DNA from: an uncultured Lysobacterales bacterium
GTDB lineage: Bacteria > Pseudomonadota > Gammaproteobacteria > Xanthomonadales > Xanthomonadaceae
Direction: 5' to 3'
Assembly (NCBI GenBank): GCA_946886865.1
Contig: CAMPJI010000001.1
Span: 1 to 64,000 of the forward strand
DNA: 64,000 nucleotides
A program made the translations under genes and the position numbers. Shown in pieces: positions 9,154 through 16,317 of the stretch. How positions within the stretch are numbered: the stretch's first letter is position 1; each line of letters opens with the position of its first letter. The notes below the pieces were generated by a model. It had not been told where the DNA came from. It saw only the letters and a program-made list of their open reading frames with translations, and searched no databases.

Positions 9154-10362
9154 ATGATGGCGAACCCGGCATTCGGCGGCGGCACTGATTTCGAGGCGTT
9201 GGCGCGCCAGTACTGGGCCCAGTGGGGCGAGATGATGCGCGGGGCGACGGCGGCGCCCGCCGCGCCCGCTGCGCCTTCGATGCCCGATTGGAGCCAGGCC
9301 GCGAACTGGTGGACGCAGCTGGCGCGGGGCGCCAGCCAGGCGGCCGAGGCCGAAGACGCCGTGCAACGGTTCAACACCCAGGCGCGCGGTTGGTTCGGGC
9401 AGATGCAGCAGCTGGCGGCACAGTTCGCCGGTCGCAATGCCGACGCCGGCGAGATCGCCCGCAGCTGGAAGCAGATGCTGGGCGGCGCGGGCGGCAACCC
9501 GTTCGCCGATGTGCTGTCCCGCATGGGCGGACCGGGCCAGCAGGGGTTCGAGGCCTGGCAGCAGCAGGCCCGACCGTTCGTGGAGGCCATGCAGCAGCCC
9601 GTGCGGCAGTGGGCACAGATGCCGGCATTCGGTTTCACGCGCGAGCACCAGGAACGCTGGCAGGCATTGGCCCAGGCCCAGCTTGAGGCGCAATCGGCGA
9701 CCGAGGCCTACCAGGCGCTGCTGGCGGAAGCGGCACAGGACGCCTTCGAACGCTTCGAATCCAAACTCGCCGAGCGCAGCGAGCCCGGCCGCCAGCTGGC
9801 GTCGGCGCGCGCGCTGTTCGACCTGTGGATCGACGCGGCCGAGGAGGCTTACGCCGAGATCGCGCTGTCGCCGCGTTTCCGCGAGACCTACGGCCGCTTC
9901 GTCAATGGCCAGATGCGGCTGCGCGCCGCGGTGCAGGGCGAGGTGGAGCACGCGACAGAGCAACTGGGCATGCCCACGCGGACCGAGATCGACGCCGCAC
10001 ACCGGAAGATCGTGCAGCTGGAACGCGAGCTGCGCCGCCTGCGCGACCGCATGGACGACGGCGATGGCGCCGCTGGAGCGCGCTCCAGGGCCCCGCAGGG
10101 CGACGCCGACAGGAGCACCCCGCCCAAGCGGACGGCGGTGTCCTCGCCCGCGCGCGCCAGCAAGGCGGCCAAGCCCGCCGCCCGGAAGAGCGACACGCCG
10201 ACGGCCACGAAGAAGGCGGGGTCGGCCAAGCGCAAGGCCAAGCCCGCGAAGGCATCCGCACCGCGACCGGCCGCCAGGCAGGCCGCCGTGACCTCGAGCA
10301 GCGCACCGCGCGCCCCGTCCGCCCCGGCCAAGCGCACGGCCGCCCGCAAGCAGGCCCGCTGA
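9154..10362 (+). CDS. phaE: Class III PHA synthase subunit PhaE with Ala/Lys/Pro-rich tail
   Basis: Non-catalytic partner of PhaC in class III polyhydroxyalkanoate synthase; the two form the polymerase on PHA granules. The N-terminal region FEALARQYWAQWGEM, the Trp/Gln-rich helical body and ARALFDLWIDAAEEAYAEI (~215-235) are typical of PhaE. A C-terminal coiled coil (~285-305) precedes a ~95-residue tail (about 308-402) composed almost only of Ala, Lys, Arg, Pro, Ser and Thr, resembling histone H1 or the DNA-binding tail of PhaF phasins. Start at 9154 (or 9157): GGAGGGC lies just upstream of the ATGATG. phaC begins one base after the stop. Total 402 residues, longer than usual because of the tail. 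Confidence 0.9.
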   Translation: MMANPAFGGGTDFEALARQYWAQWGEMMRGATAAPAAPAAPSMPDWSQAANWWTQLARGASQAAEAEDAVQRFNTQARGWFGQMQQLAAQFAGRNADAGEIARSWKQMLGGAGGNPFADVLSRMGGPGQQGFEAWQQQARPFVEAMQQPVRQWAQMPAFGFTREHQERWQALAQAQLEAQSATEAYQALLAEAAQDAFERFESKLAERSEPGRQLASARALFDLWIDAAEEAYAEIALSPRFRETYGRFVNGQMRLRAAVQGEVEHATEQLGMPTRTEIDAAHRKIVQLERELRRLRDRMDDGDGAAGARSRAPQGDADRSTPPKRTAVSSPARASKAAKPAARKSDTPTATKKAGSAKRKAKPAKASAPRPAARQAAVTSSSAPRAPSAPAKRTAARKQAR

Positions 10363-10363
10363 C

Positions 10364-11464
10364 ATGAACGGCATCGACCTCAACGGCCCCATCGGCTTCA
10401 CGCCCGACACCCTGGCGCAGGAGGCGATGGCCATGCAGGCCAAACTGCGCGCCGGGCTGGACACACTGCCGCGCGTCGACGATGTCGACTACGGCGCCAC
10501 GGAGAAGGACGAAGTCTGGCGCGACGGCAAGGTGGTGCTGTACCGCTTCCGCGGCGACACGCTGCCCGGCGGCCGCGCACCGACGGCGAAAGTACCGCTG
10601 CTGATCGTCTACGCACTCGTCAACCGGCCGTACATGGTCGACCTGCAGTCGGACAAGTCGATCGTGCGTGGGCTGCTGGAGCGCGGCGAGGACGTGTACG
10701 TGCTCGACTGGGGCTACCCGGACCGCTCCGACCGCTACCTCGAACTCGACGACTACATCCAGCGCTGGATCGGTGGCGCCGTCGACCACCTGCGCCGCAC
10801 CTACCGGATGGACGCGGTCAACGTGCTGGGCATCTGCCAGGGCGGTGCGTTCTCGCTGTGCTACAGCGCGCTCAATCCGTCGAAGGTGCGCAACCTCATC
10901 ACCATGGTCACCCCGGTGGACTTCCACACCGCGGACAACATGCTGTCCAACTGGACGCAGGGCTTGGACGTGGACCTGTTTGTCGACACGCTGGGCAACG
11001 TCCCCGCCGACCTGATGAACATGTGCTACCTGACGCTCAAGCCGTGGCGGCTGTTCGTGCAGAAGTACGTGGGGCTGGTCGACATCCTGGACGACAAGGC
11101 GGCGATCGAGGACTTCCTGCGGATGGAGAAGTGGATCTTCGACTCCCCGGACCAGGCCGGCGAGGCCTTCCGCCAGTTCATCAAGCAGTTCTACCAGGGC
11201 AACGGCTTCGTGCAGGGTGGCATCGACATCGGCGGCCGCCCCGTGGACCTGGCGCACGTCGACATGCCGGTGCTCAACATCTTCGCGCAGCAGGACCACC
11301 TGGTGCCGCCGGCGTCGTCGCAGGCGCTGGGCGGGCTGGTCGGAAGCGACGACTACAGCGAGCTGTCCTTCCGTGGCGGCCACATCGGCATCTACGTCTC
11401 CGGCCGCGCGCAGCGCGAGGTGCCCCAGTCGATCCACGACTGGCTGGCGCAGCGGGCCGGGTAG
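10364..11464 (+). CDS. phaC: Class III poly(R)-hydroxyalkanoic acid synthase subunit PhaC
   Basis: Catalytic subunit polymerising (R)-3-hydroxyacyl-CoA, probably 3-hydroxybutyryl-CoA, into PHA. The 366-residue length is that of class III PhaC. The lipase-like box GICQGG (~residue 155) carries the nucleophilic Cys in place of Ser. The catalytic Asp is in IFAQQDHLVPP (~310) and His in FRGGHIGIYVS (~340). The conserved Trp and PYMVDLQ and YVLDWGYPD stretches are present. It starts one base after phaE, so the two are co-transcribed and probably translationally coupled. With the oligomer hydrolase at 6467 this makes a local make-and-break PHB group. No phaA or phaB is present here. Confidence 0.95.
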   Translation: MNGIDLNGPIGFTPDTLAQEAMAMQAKLRAGLDTLPRVDDVDYGATEKDEVWRDGKVVLYRFRGDTLPGGRAPTAKVPLLIVYALVNRPYMVDLQSDKSIVRGLLERGEDVYVLDWGYPDRSDRYLELDDYIQRWIGGAVDHLRRTYRMDAVNVLGICQGGAFSLCYSALNPSKVRNLITMVTPVDFHTADNMLSNWTQGLDVDLFVDTLGNVPADLMNMCYLTLKPWRLFVQKYVGLVDILDDKAAIEDFLRMEKWIFDSPDQAGEAFRQFIKQFYQGNGFVQGGIDIGGRPVDLAHVDMPVLNIFAQQDHLVPPASSQALGGLVGSDDYSELSFRGGHIGIYVSGRAQREVPQSIHDWLAQRAG

Positions 11465-11542
11465 AGGGATGCCCGCGCCAGTGGCGGAATCCGTGATGCG
11501 CCACGCGTACCCGTCCATCACTCCCATGACGGTGGAATTCCA

Positions 11543-12316
11543 ATGACGCGCGTGCGCAGGCCGTCCGGCGTCGGCCCAGTGGTTGCCCTGCTCGTTGCCG
11601 TCATGCTCGGCGCATGCGCGGCAGCACCTTCAATCGATCAGGGCGCCCGCGATCCGCGCGCGGCTGCATCGGACACGGCTGCCGCGCCCGCACCGGATGT
11701 CGCGCGCTGGGAACCCGACATCGCCGCGTTCGAGGCGCGCGACCGCCTTTCGCCCCCGCCCGCAGGCGGTGTCGTCTTCGTCGGCAGCTCGTCGATCCGC
11801 ATGTGGGACACGCTGGCGCGTGATTTCCCCGAAGCCGGCGCGGTCAACCGCGGCTTCGGCGGATCGCGCGTGCGCGATTCGGCGCACTACGCCGACCGGA
11901 TCGTAACGGCCTACCGCCCGCGAGCGGTGGCGCTGTACGCGGGCGACAACGACCTGGCGGAAGGCCGCACGCCGGACCAGGTCGCGGCGGACTTCAGGAC
12001 CTTCGTCCAGCGCGTCCGGGCGCGGCAGCCGGACCTGCCCGTGGCCTTCATCGCGATCAAGCCGAGCCCGTCGCGCGCCGCGCTGCAGCCGGCGATGCAG
12101 GCGGCCAATGCGGCGGTCCGCGCCTACGCGCAGGAGACGCCCGGCGTGTCGTTCCTGGACGTCCATACGGCCATGCTCGATGCCGGGGGCCGTCCGCGCG
12201 GCGAGTTGTTCCTCGACGATGCCCTGCACATGAATGCCGCCGGCTACCAGGTGTGGGCGGAGGTTGTGCGCCCGTGGCTGGACGGCCTGCCGGATGCAAC
12301 GTCGCCATCACGGTGA
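11543..12316 (+). CDS. SGNH/GDSL-family hydrolase, predicted lipoprotein
   Basis: A 257-residue secreted esterase-like protein. The N-terminal hydrophobic segment ends in lipobox LGAC (~24), so lipid anchoring in the envelope is likely. SGNH blocks are visible in order: block I GSSSIRMW (Ser), block II GFGGSRV (Gly), block III YAGDNDLAEG (Asn) and block V DDALHMNAAGY (Asp-x-x-His). This subgroup resembles GDSL lipases/acetylhydrolases of the platelet-activating-factor type. The substrate is not known. The gene starts 78 bases after phaC and may be read through from it, but a separate function is more likely. Confidence 0.85.
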   Translation: MTRVRRPSGVGPVVALLVAVMLGACAAAPSIDQGARDPRAAASDTAAAPAPDVARWEPDIAAFEARDRLSPPPAGGVVFVGSSSIRMWDTLARDFPEAGAVNRGFGGSRVRDSAHYADRIVTAYRPRAVALYAGDNDLAEGRTPDQVAADFRTFVQRVRARQPDLPVAFIAIKPSPSRAALQPAMQAANAAVRAYAQETPGVSFLDVHTAMLDAGGRPRGELFLDDALHMNAAGYQVWAEVVRPWLDGLPDATSPSR

Positions 12317-12358
12317 CTGGCTAGACTCGTCGGCTCCCCCCACGAGGAGCCGTTCCAC

Positions 12359-12559
12359 ATGTCCGCAGCCCGTCCCTTCGTCCGATCCCGCCACGACCGC
12401 ATGATCGGCGGCGTCATGGGCGGCATCGCCCGGCGCTTCGGCTGGAACTCCACCCTGCTGCGCGTGCTGTTCGTGATCGTGTCGATCGCCTCGGCGGCGT
12501 TCCCCGGCATCATCGTGTACCTGCTGCTGTGGCTGCTGATGCCGGAAGAGGGCGCCTGA
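12359..12559 (+). CDS. PspC-domain mini-protein
   Basis: A 66-residue protein consisting of one PspC domain: a basic N-terminus (RSRHDRMIGGVMGGIARRFGW), then a single membrane helix (LLRVLFVIVSIA through VYLLLWLLMPEE). PspC proteins belong to the phage-shock envelope-stress response, but stand-alone copies like this one have no established role. GAGGAGCC precedes the ATG. The next gene overlaps its 3' end in another frame, suggesting coupling. Confidence 0.85.
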   Translation: MSAARPFVRSRHDRMIGGVMGGIARRFGWNSTLLRVLFVIVSIASAAFPGIIVYLLLWLLMPEEGA

Positions 12560-12996
12560 GCCCGACCCGCGCCGCGCTGCTGGCGGCCGGCGTGGCCTGG
12601 GCGGCGCCCAATTCACTCGTCGGCCTGCTGGCCGGCGTCGCGGGCGTTCCGCTGGGGGCCCGCGCCCGGCTGAGCCGGCGCGAACACGCCCTGGTCTTCC
12701 AGCATTGGCCGTGGGGCCCGGGCGGCGCGATCACGCTGGGCAACGTGATCCTGCATACCGGTCCGGACCTGGACTGCCCATGCAGCACCTATGCGCATCG
12801 CGCCGGCCATGCCCGCGAAGACGCCATCAACCTGGCCGACCACGAACGCGCGCACGTCTTCCAGTACATGGCGCTGGGCCCCCTGTTTCTGCCGCTGTAC
12901 CTGCTCTGCGGCGGCGTCAGCGTACGCAACCGCTTCGAGCGCGCCGCCGACCGGTACGCCGCGACCGGCCGCGGCTGGTGGCCCTGGCCCGGCTGA
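12529..12996 (+). CDS. Conserved hypothetical protein with HExxH motif, coupled to PspC
   Basis: A 155-residue protein of unknown function. It has an N-terminal hydrophobic segment (AALLAAGVAWAAPNSLVGLL), a short Cys pair (CPCS), the motif HERAH (an HExxH zinc-peptidase signature) in the middle, then a hydrophobic GPLFLPLYLLCGG and a downstream FERAADRYA that could supply a further acidic ligand. The start is uncertain: the ATG at 12529 lies inside the PspC gene, and a GTG at 12592 is the alternative. The overlap with the PspC gene suggests coupled expression. A zinc-dependent membrane-associated function is an inference from the motif alone. I recognise no named family. Confidence 0.65.
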   Translation: MAADAGRGRLSPTRAALLAAGVAWAAPNSLVGLLAGVAGVPLGARARLSRREHALVFQHWPWGPGGAITLGNVILHTGPDLDCPCSTYAHRAGHAREDAINLADHERAHVFQYMALGPLFLPLYLLCGGVSVRNRFERAADRYAATGRGWWPWPG

Positions 12997-13133
12997 ATGC
13001 GCGCCTGCATCGAAAGCATCACGAAACCTTGACCGGTGGGTAACGGCGCCGGCAGTACGGTAAGGCCGTCAGAGAAAAACCAGAACGGCGGATGTCGCAA
13101 TGACGGAAGTCGGACTGAAACAGCTCTGGCGCG

Positions 13134-13182
13134 GAAGGCTCAGCCACCCGAGGCTCAAACCTCGAAGACTGAGCCTTCTTTT
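13134..13182. terminator. Bidirectional terminator between convergent genes
   Basis: An outer stem GAAGGCTCAG (13134-13143) against CTGAGCCTTC (13169-13178) is followed by TTTT, with an inner CGAGG-CTCAAA-CCTCG hairpin. It lies between the HExxH gene (+) and the NRDE gene (-). Confidence 0.75.
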
Positions 13183-13222
13183 CGTGCGCGCTTCTCGTGC
13201 GCGTGCCCGACTGTCGCCAGCG

Positions 13223-14008
13223 CTACGACCGCGGCAGCCGCTCGTGGGACTCGCCCAGCACCGCGCCCCCCGGGCCGAAGCGGCGCTCCATGAAGGTGAT
13301 TGCCGAGTCCTCGACAAGCACCACCGTGCTGCAGCGCGTGCCGTACGCCCCACCGAGCACGAACGGCGGGGACAGCGCCCGCTCCAGTTCCATCCCCACG
13401 CCGGTATCGGGCAGCGCGTCGTCCGGGGCCACGCCCGTCTCGGCCAGTGCGTCCAGCAGCGGCGCGAGTTCCACGCGGTCCACGGGGCCTTCCGCCAAGG
13501 GTGACGCCAGCCACGCCTCCAGTGCCTGTGTCGCATGCGTGCTCTTGGGCCACGCGGCATCGAAGGCGCCGTTGGACACTGCGTGCATGCCCGGTGCGAC
13601 GGCCACGAAGCCGGACTTGGGATGGTTGCTCGCAAACCCCAGTGCCTCCCCGTCCCATGCCAGCAGGTTGAAGGGGCCGTACAGCGGCGCGGTGGGCATC
13701 AGCGATGCCAGCCATGGGAGGGCGGGGGCCTCGCCACCGGCAAAGCCGTGGACCAGCGCGCCGCGAGAACGCGGTGCCTCGGGGGGACGTGGCCCGGTCC
13801 TGACGTTGGTCACGGCCGCCAGCCGTCCGCGCGTGGACGCCATCAGCCAGCCACCGCCCTGCACGAGGTCGCGCCCGCCGTAGACGTCGGGATGCAGGGG
13901 ATCGAACCCGGCGGCCGCGGTGGGGCGTGCATGCGCCTCGTCGCGGTTGGCGATCACGGCCAGCGGGAACCGCGGGTGGACCTTCCAGGCGATGGCGATC
14001 AGGCACAT
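13223..14008 (-). CDS. NRDE (TANGO2) family protein
   Basis: A 261-residue cytosolic protein that begins MCLIAIAWKVHPRFPLAVIANRDE when read through its first 24 residues; the family-defining NRDE tetrapeptide is at ~21-24 with the N-terminal Cys at position 2. Conserved GGRDLVQGGGWL, VTNVRTG and C-terminal YGTRCSTVVLVED segments are present. The family corresponds to TANGO2/Ser-Thr-rich T10 proteins; eukaryotic TANGO2 is linked to haem trafficking and membrane organisation, while the bacterial function is unestablished. It is a monocistronic gene upstream of tRNA-Leu on the opposite strand. Confidence 0.88.
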   Translation of the reverse strand: MCLIAIAWKVHPRFPLAVIANRDEAHARPTAAAGFDPLHPDVYGGRDLVQGGGWLMASTRGRLAAVTNVRTGPRPPEAPRSRGALVHGFAGGEAPALPWLASLMPTAPLYGPFNLLAWDGEALGFASNHPKSGFVAVAPGMHAVSNGAFDAAWPKSTHATQALEAWLASPLAEGPVDRVELAPLLDALAETGVAPDDALPDTGVGMELERALSPPFVLGGAYGTRCSTVVLVEDSAITFMERRFGPGGAVLGESHERLPRS

Positions 14009-14106
14009 GGGGGCATCCTACCGGCGGCCCGGCTGCCGTCGGCGCCGCACGGAGAAGACACCGTCGTGCGAGCTGCGCGGGCGATGGCGTCGCCGCCGCG
14101 CTCGGC

Positions 14107-14112
14107 TATACT
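14107..14112 (+). promoter_or_regulatory. -10 box of the tRNA-Leu promoter
   Basis: TATACT lies 10 bases before the mature tRNA 5' end, in otherwise very G+C-rich sequence. No good -35 element is recognisable. Confidence 0.5.
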
Positions 14113-14122
14113 GCGCGGCCGC

Positions 14123-14209
14123 GCCGGAGTGGCGGAATCGGTAGACGCAGCGGACTCAAAATCCGCCGCCCTTAAAAGCGTGTGGGTTCGAGTCCCACCT
14201 CCGGCACCA
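14123..14209 (+). tRNA. tRNA-Leu(CAA)
   Basis: An 87-base class II tRNA. The acceptor stem is GCCGGAG/CTCCGGC, the anticodon stem CGGA/TCCG has loop CTCAAAA giving anticodon CAA (Leu, codon TTG), there is a long variable arm, the T-arm is GTGGG-TTCGAGT-CCCAC, and CCA is encoded. Its 3' end is the attachment site of the integrated element that follows; the gene stays intact because the element restores the 3' part. Confidence 0.96.
14186..14209 (+). repeat. attL: 24-bp tRNA 3'-end direct repeat
   Basis: GTTCGAGTCCCACC followed by TCCGGCACCA, identical to 51207-51230 and in the same orientation. The flanking bases differ on both sides, so the shared core is exactly 24 bp. Confidence 0.9.
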
Positions 14210-14255
14210 ACTCCTAGTTTGATGTTGTCCGCTACAGTCCGAGAATTACTGGCAG

Positions 14256-14280
14256 AACCCCGCTAACGCGGGGTTTTTTT
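14256..14280 (+). terminator. Terminator inside the element serving tRNA-Leu
   Basis: CCCCGC-TAAC-GCGGGG flanked by AA/TT, then seven T residues, 46 bases past the tRNA. It is on the element side of attL, so it appears to replace the host terminator displaced to 51239-51260. Confidence 0.85.
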
Positions 14281-14323
14281 GTGCGTGCAAGTCTGATGTA
14301 GTCCAGTTGAATCCGGCGGGTAA

Positions 14324-14382
14324 TGGGGGCAGGATTGGGGGCATGAAATGCCCCATTGCGCGTGTGCCCGATTTTGGGGGCA
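14324..14382 (+). promoter_or_regulatory. Candidate integrase arm-type sites, left end
   Basis: TGGGGGCA occurs at 14324, 14336 and 14375. The second is part of a perfect dyad GGGGCAT-GAA-ATGCCCC (14338-14354). The third ends 3 bases before the integrase ATG, overlapping where its ribosome-binding site must be. Two more copies with the same 12-bp period lie at 51134 and 51146. Confidence 0.55.
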
Positions 14383-14385
14383 TGA

Positions 14386-15567
14386 ATGGCTAGAGTCTCC
14401 AACAAGCTGACTGCGCTCTACGCCAAGAATGCGGGCCGCGGCAAGCATTTCGATGGCGGCGGTCTCTACCTCGAAGTGATGGCCAGTGGGTCCCGGATAT
14501 GGCGCATGAAGTACACGCGCGCTGGAAGAGAGACCCGCGCGACCTTCGGGGCGTTCCCCGAGGTCAGCATTGCGGAGGCGAGGGCTCGGCGCGCGAAGGC
14601 TCGGCAGCAGCTACGGGATGGCATTGACCCAAATGCCGTCAAATTGCAGCGAGCGAACGCTGCCCGACGGGCCCTGTCTGCGACGTTCCCCCGGGCTGCT
14701 TCCGCGTGGCTTTCTCATATGCAGCAGCAATGGGCTGGTGAGACTCACCGCAAAGCCAAGTACGTGGTCGATGCTTACTTGGCGCCCAAGCTAAGGCATA
14801 CCTCCATTGAGACGCTCACATCCCCGCAAGCCAAGGCAGCGTTATCAGGCATTCCGCCTTCACTTGCAGCCAAGGCTCGGGGTTACCTCAACAGCATTGT
14901 GAACTACGCGATTCTCGAAGGGCTGCGGGAGGACGGCCGACTACTCTCTTTGAGAGGTGCCCTGCCCAAGACCGATAAAGGTCATATACCCGCGGCGGTG
15001 GAGGTGTCCGAGGTAAAAGCGGTTGCGCAAGCGATCGCCGCTTATCCCATGAAGGTGACGCGGGCTGCGCTCACCATCTCGATGCTCACCGCCCAGCGCC
15101 CTGGCAACGTGGTCTCCATGGAATGGGCCGAAGTCGACCTGGATGCGGCGGAATGGGCGATCCCTGCGCCGAAAATGAAGATGCGTCACGCACACCTCGT
15201 TCCCCTCTCCAGACAGGCCATCGACGTTCTGCAGTCGATGGCGGTCCACACGGCGGGTCAAAAGCATGTGTTTCCAGCGCTTTATCGCCAGACCACACCC
15301 CACCTGCACCGCGATGCTCTCAGCAATGCGTTAAGAAAAATGGGGTTTCAAGGCAGGCATGCCACGCACGGATTCAGAGGCATGTTTAGAACGGTGGCAC
15401 GCGAACGCCTGGGTCTCGCAGCCGATGTGCTGGAAGCACAACTCGCCCATGCGAAGAAGAACGAGGTGCAGAAAGCCTACGACCGGACACAGTTCTTGGA
15501 TGAGCGCAGATTGGCTGTCCAGCAGTGGGCGGACTACTTGGACCGCTTGCTGACGGAGGGGAAATGA
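14386..15567 (+). CDS. int: Tyrosine-type site-specific integrase (P4-like, DUF4102)
   Basis: A 393-residue recombinase predicted to integrate and excise the element at tRNA-Leu. The N-terminal DUF4102 arm-binding domain (LTALYAKNAGRGKHFDGGGL through IDPNAVK, ~1-90) is followed by a core-binding domain (~95-185) and the catalytic domain. The complete catalytic set is visible: Arg238 (TAQRPGN), His328-x-x-Arg331 (HGFR), His355 (LAHAKKN) and nucleophile Tyr365 (KAYDRTQ). The gene starts 177 bases from attL and reads into the element, as usual for tRNA-targeting integrases. The next gene overlaps its stop by ATGA. No frameshift or truncation is seen, so it should be active. Confidence 0.95.
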   Translation: MARVSNKLTALYAKNAGRGKHFDGGGLYLEVMASGSRIWRMKYTRAGRETRATFGAFPEVSIAEARARRAKARQQLRDGIDPNAVKLQRANAARRALSATFPRAASAWLSHMQQQWAGETHRKAKYVVDAYLAPKLRHTSIETLTSPQAKAALSGIPPSLAAKARGYLNSIVNYAILEGLREDGRLLSLRGALPKTDKGHIPAAVEVSEVKAVAQAIAAYPMKVTRAALTISMLTAQRPGNVVSMEWAEVDLDAAEWAIPAPKMKMRHAHLVPLSRQAIDVLQSMAVHTAGQKHVFPALYRQTTPHLHRDALSNALRKMGFQGRHATHGFRGMFRTVARERLGLAADVLEAQLAHAKKNEVQKAYDRTQFLDERRLAVQQWADYLDRLLTEGK

Positions 15568-16037
15568 GTGAACACGCTCCGCACATCTTCGACTCGTTCC
15601 AAGGGATGTGGGAGCACTCGAAGAAGAGGGCATTGAAAGGCAGCAAGGCGGATGCTCAGTTTTGCCTATGCGTCCTGATGTCAATGATCGAGCGTAATTC
15701 TCCTGCTGCAGGACCCGCGCCGCCCGGCCTTCCGGCATGGATTGTCGAAGAAGCTCGCGATGTTTTTGATGCGGCGATCAAGGCGGGTGGCAGCCTCGAC
15801 AAGGGCTTCCTTCTCAATGCACGCAGGGGGCGGAATCTCATGGATAACGCCGAACGCGACTGCCTGATCGACCGGCTCGCACAGGGGTTCGCCTCCCTGG
15901 AGGCGTTTGCGGATCAGGCGGAGAGTCTTGGGATCCCGCCTCCGAAACCTGGAGATGTGTGGACCGCTGATGCCCTGCGAAAAGCTCAACGCGCACATCA
16001 TCGCAGAATCAAATTGGGACTTTTCTTTCCTAGCTAG
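15564..16037 (+). CDS. Unknown protein encoded in the integrase operon
   Basis: A 157-residue soluble protein that I do not recognise. The start at 15564 overlaps the integrase stop (ATGA) and is preceded by GGAGGGG, a good ribosome-binding site. It is rich in helix formers, without signal peptide or membrane segments. Readable stretches are SKADAQFCLCVLMSMIERN near the N-terminus, a central ARDVFDAAIKAGGSLDKGF and a basic C-terminus LRKAQRAHHRRIKLGLF. Being coupled to the integrase and followed by an AlpA-like gene, it may help excision or element maintenance; this is inferred from position only. Confidence 0.75.
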   Translation: MSEHAPHIFDSFQGMWEHSKKRALKGSKADAQFCLCVLMSMIERNSPAAGPAPPGLPAWIVEEARDVFDAAIKAGGSLDKGFLLNARRGRNLMDNAERDCLIDRLAQGFASLEAFADQAESLGIPPPKPGDVWTADALRKAQRAHHRRIKLGLFFPS

Positions 16038-16092
16038 TCGAGGGTCCGGGGCACAGGATCGGGCGTCCCAACAACGCCAACGAGGTCCGTCT

Positions 16093-16317
16093 GTGCTCGA
16101 ACTACCCAACTCCGGCTATTTACGCCTTGCCCAGATCATCGGGGACCCCAAGCGGGGGGTTCCACCGATCATCCCCGTCTCGCGCTCCACTTGGTGGGCC
16201 GGAGTGAAGTCGGGGCGATATCCACAGCCGACGAGGCGCTTAGGTCCGCGCATTACCGCTTGGTCGGTAAGCGATATCCGGCACTTGATCGAGGCCGTGT
16301 CCCCTGGTGCCTCATGA
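16093..16317 (+). CDS. AlpA-family transcriptional regulator / excisionase-like protein
   Basis: A 74-residue protein with a GTG start. It reads ELPNSGYLRLAQIIG, then IPVSRSTWWAGVKSGRYPQP and ITAWSVSDIRHLIEAV, the winged-helix/MerR-like fold pattern of AlpA and phage excisionase-type proteins (a helix-turn-helix with S-x-S-T-W-W-x-G-V-K-S-G-x-Y-P). AlpA of P4-like elements activates integrase expression; relatives act as recombination directionality factors. Its last codon overlaps the ATG of the following Rep gene (ATGA at 16314). No convincing ribosome-binding site precedes the GTG, so a start slightly upstream in the same frame remains possible. Confidence 0.75.
   Translation: MLELPNSGYLRLAQIIGDPKRGVPPIIPVSRSTWWAGVKSGRYPQPTRRLGPRITAWSVSDIRHLIEAVSPGAS

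Noticed and set aside
8374..10464. Long minus-strand frame across pssA, phaE and the start of phaC
   Set aside because: It spans three recognised genes in antisense; low-complexity translation with no start signal or domain.
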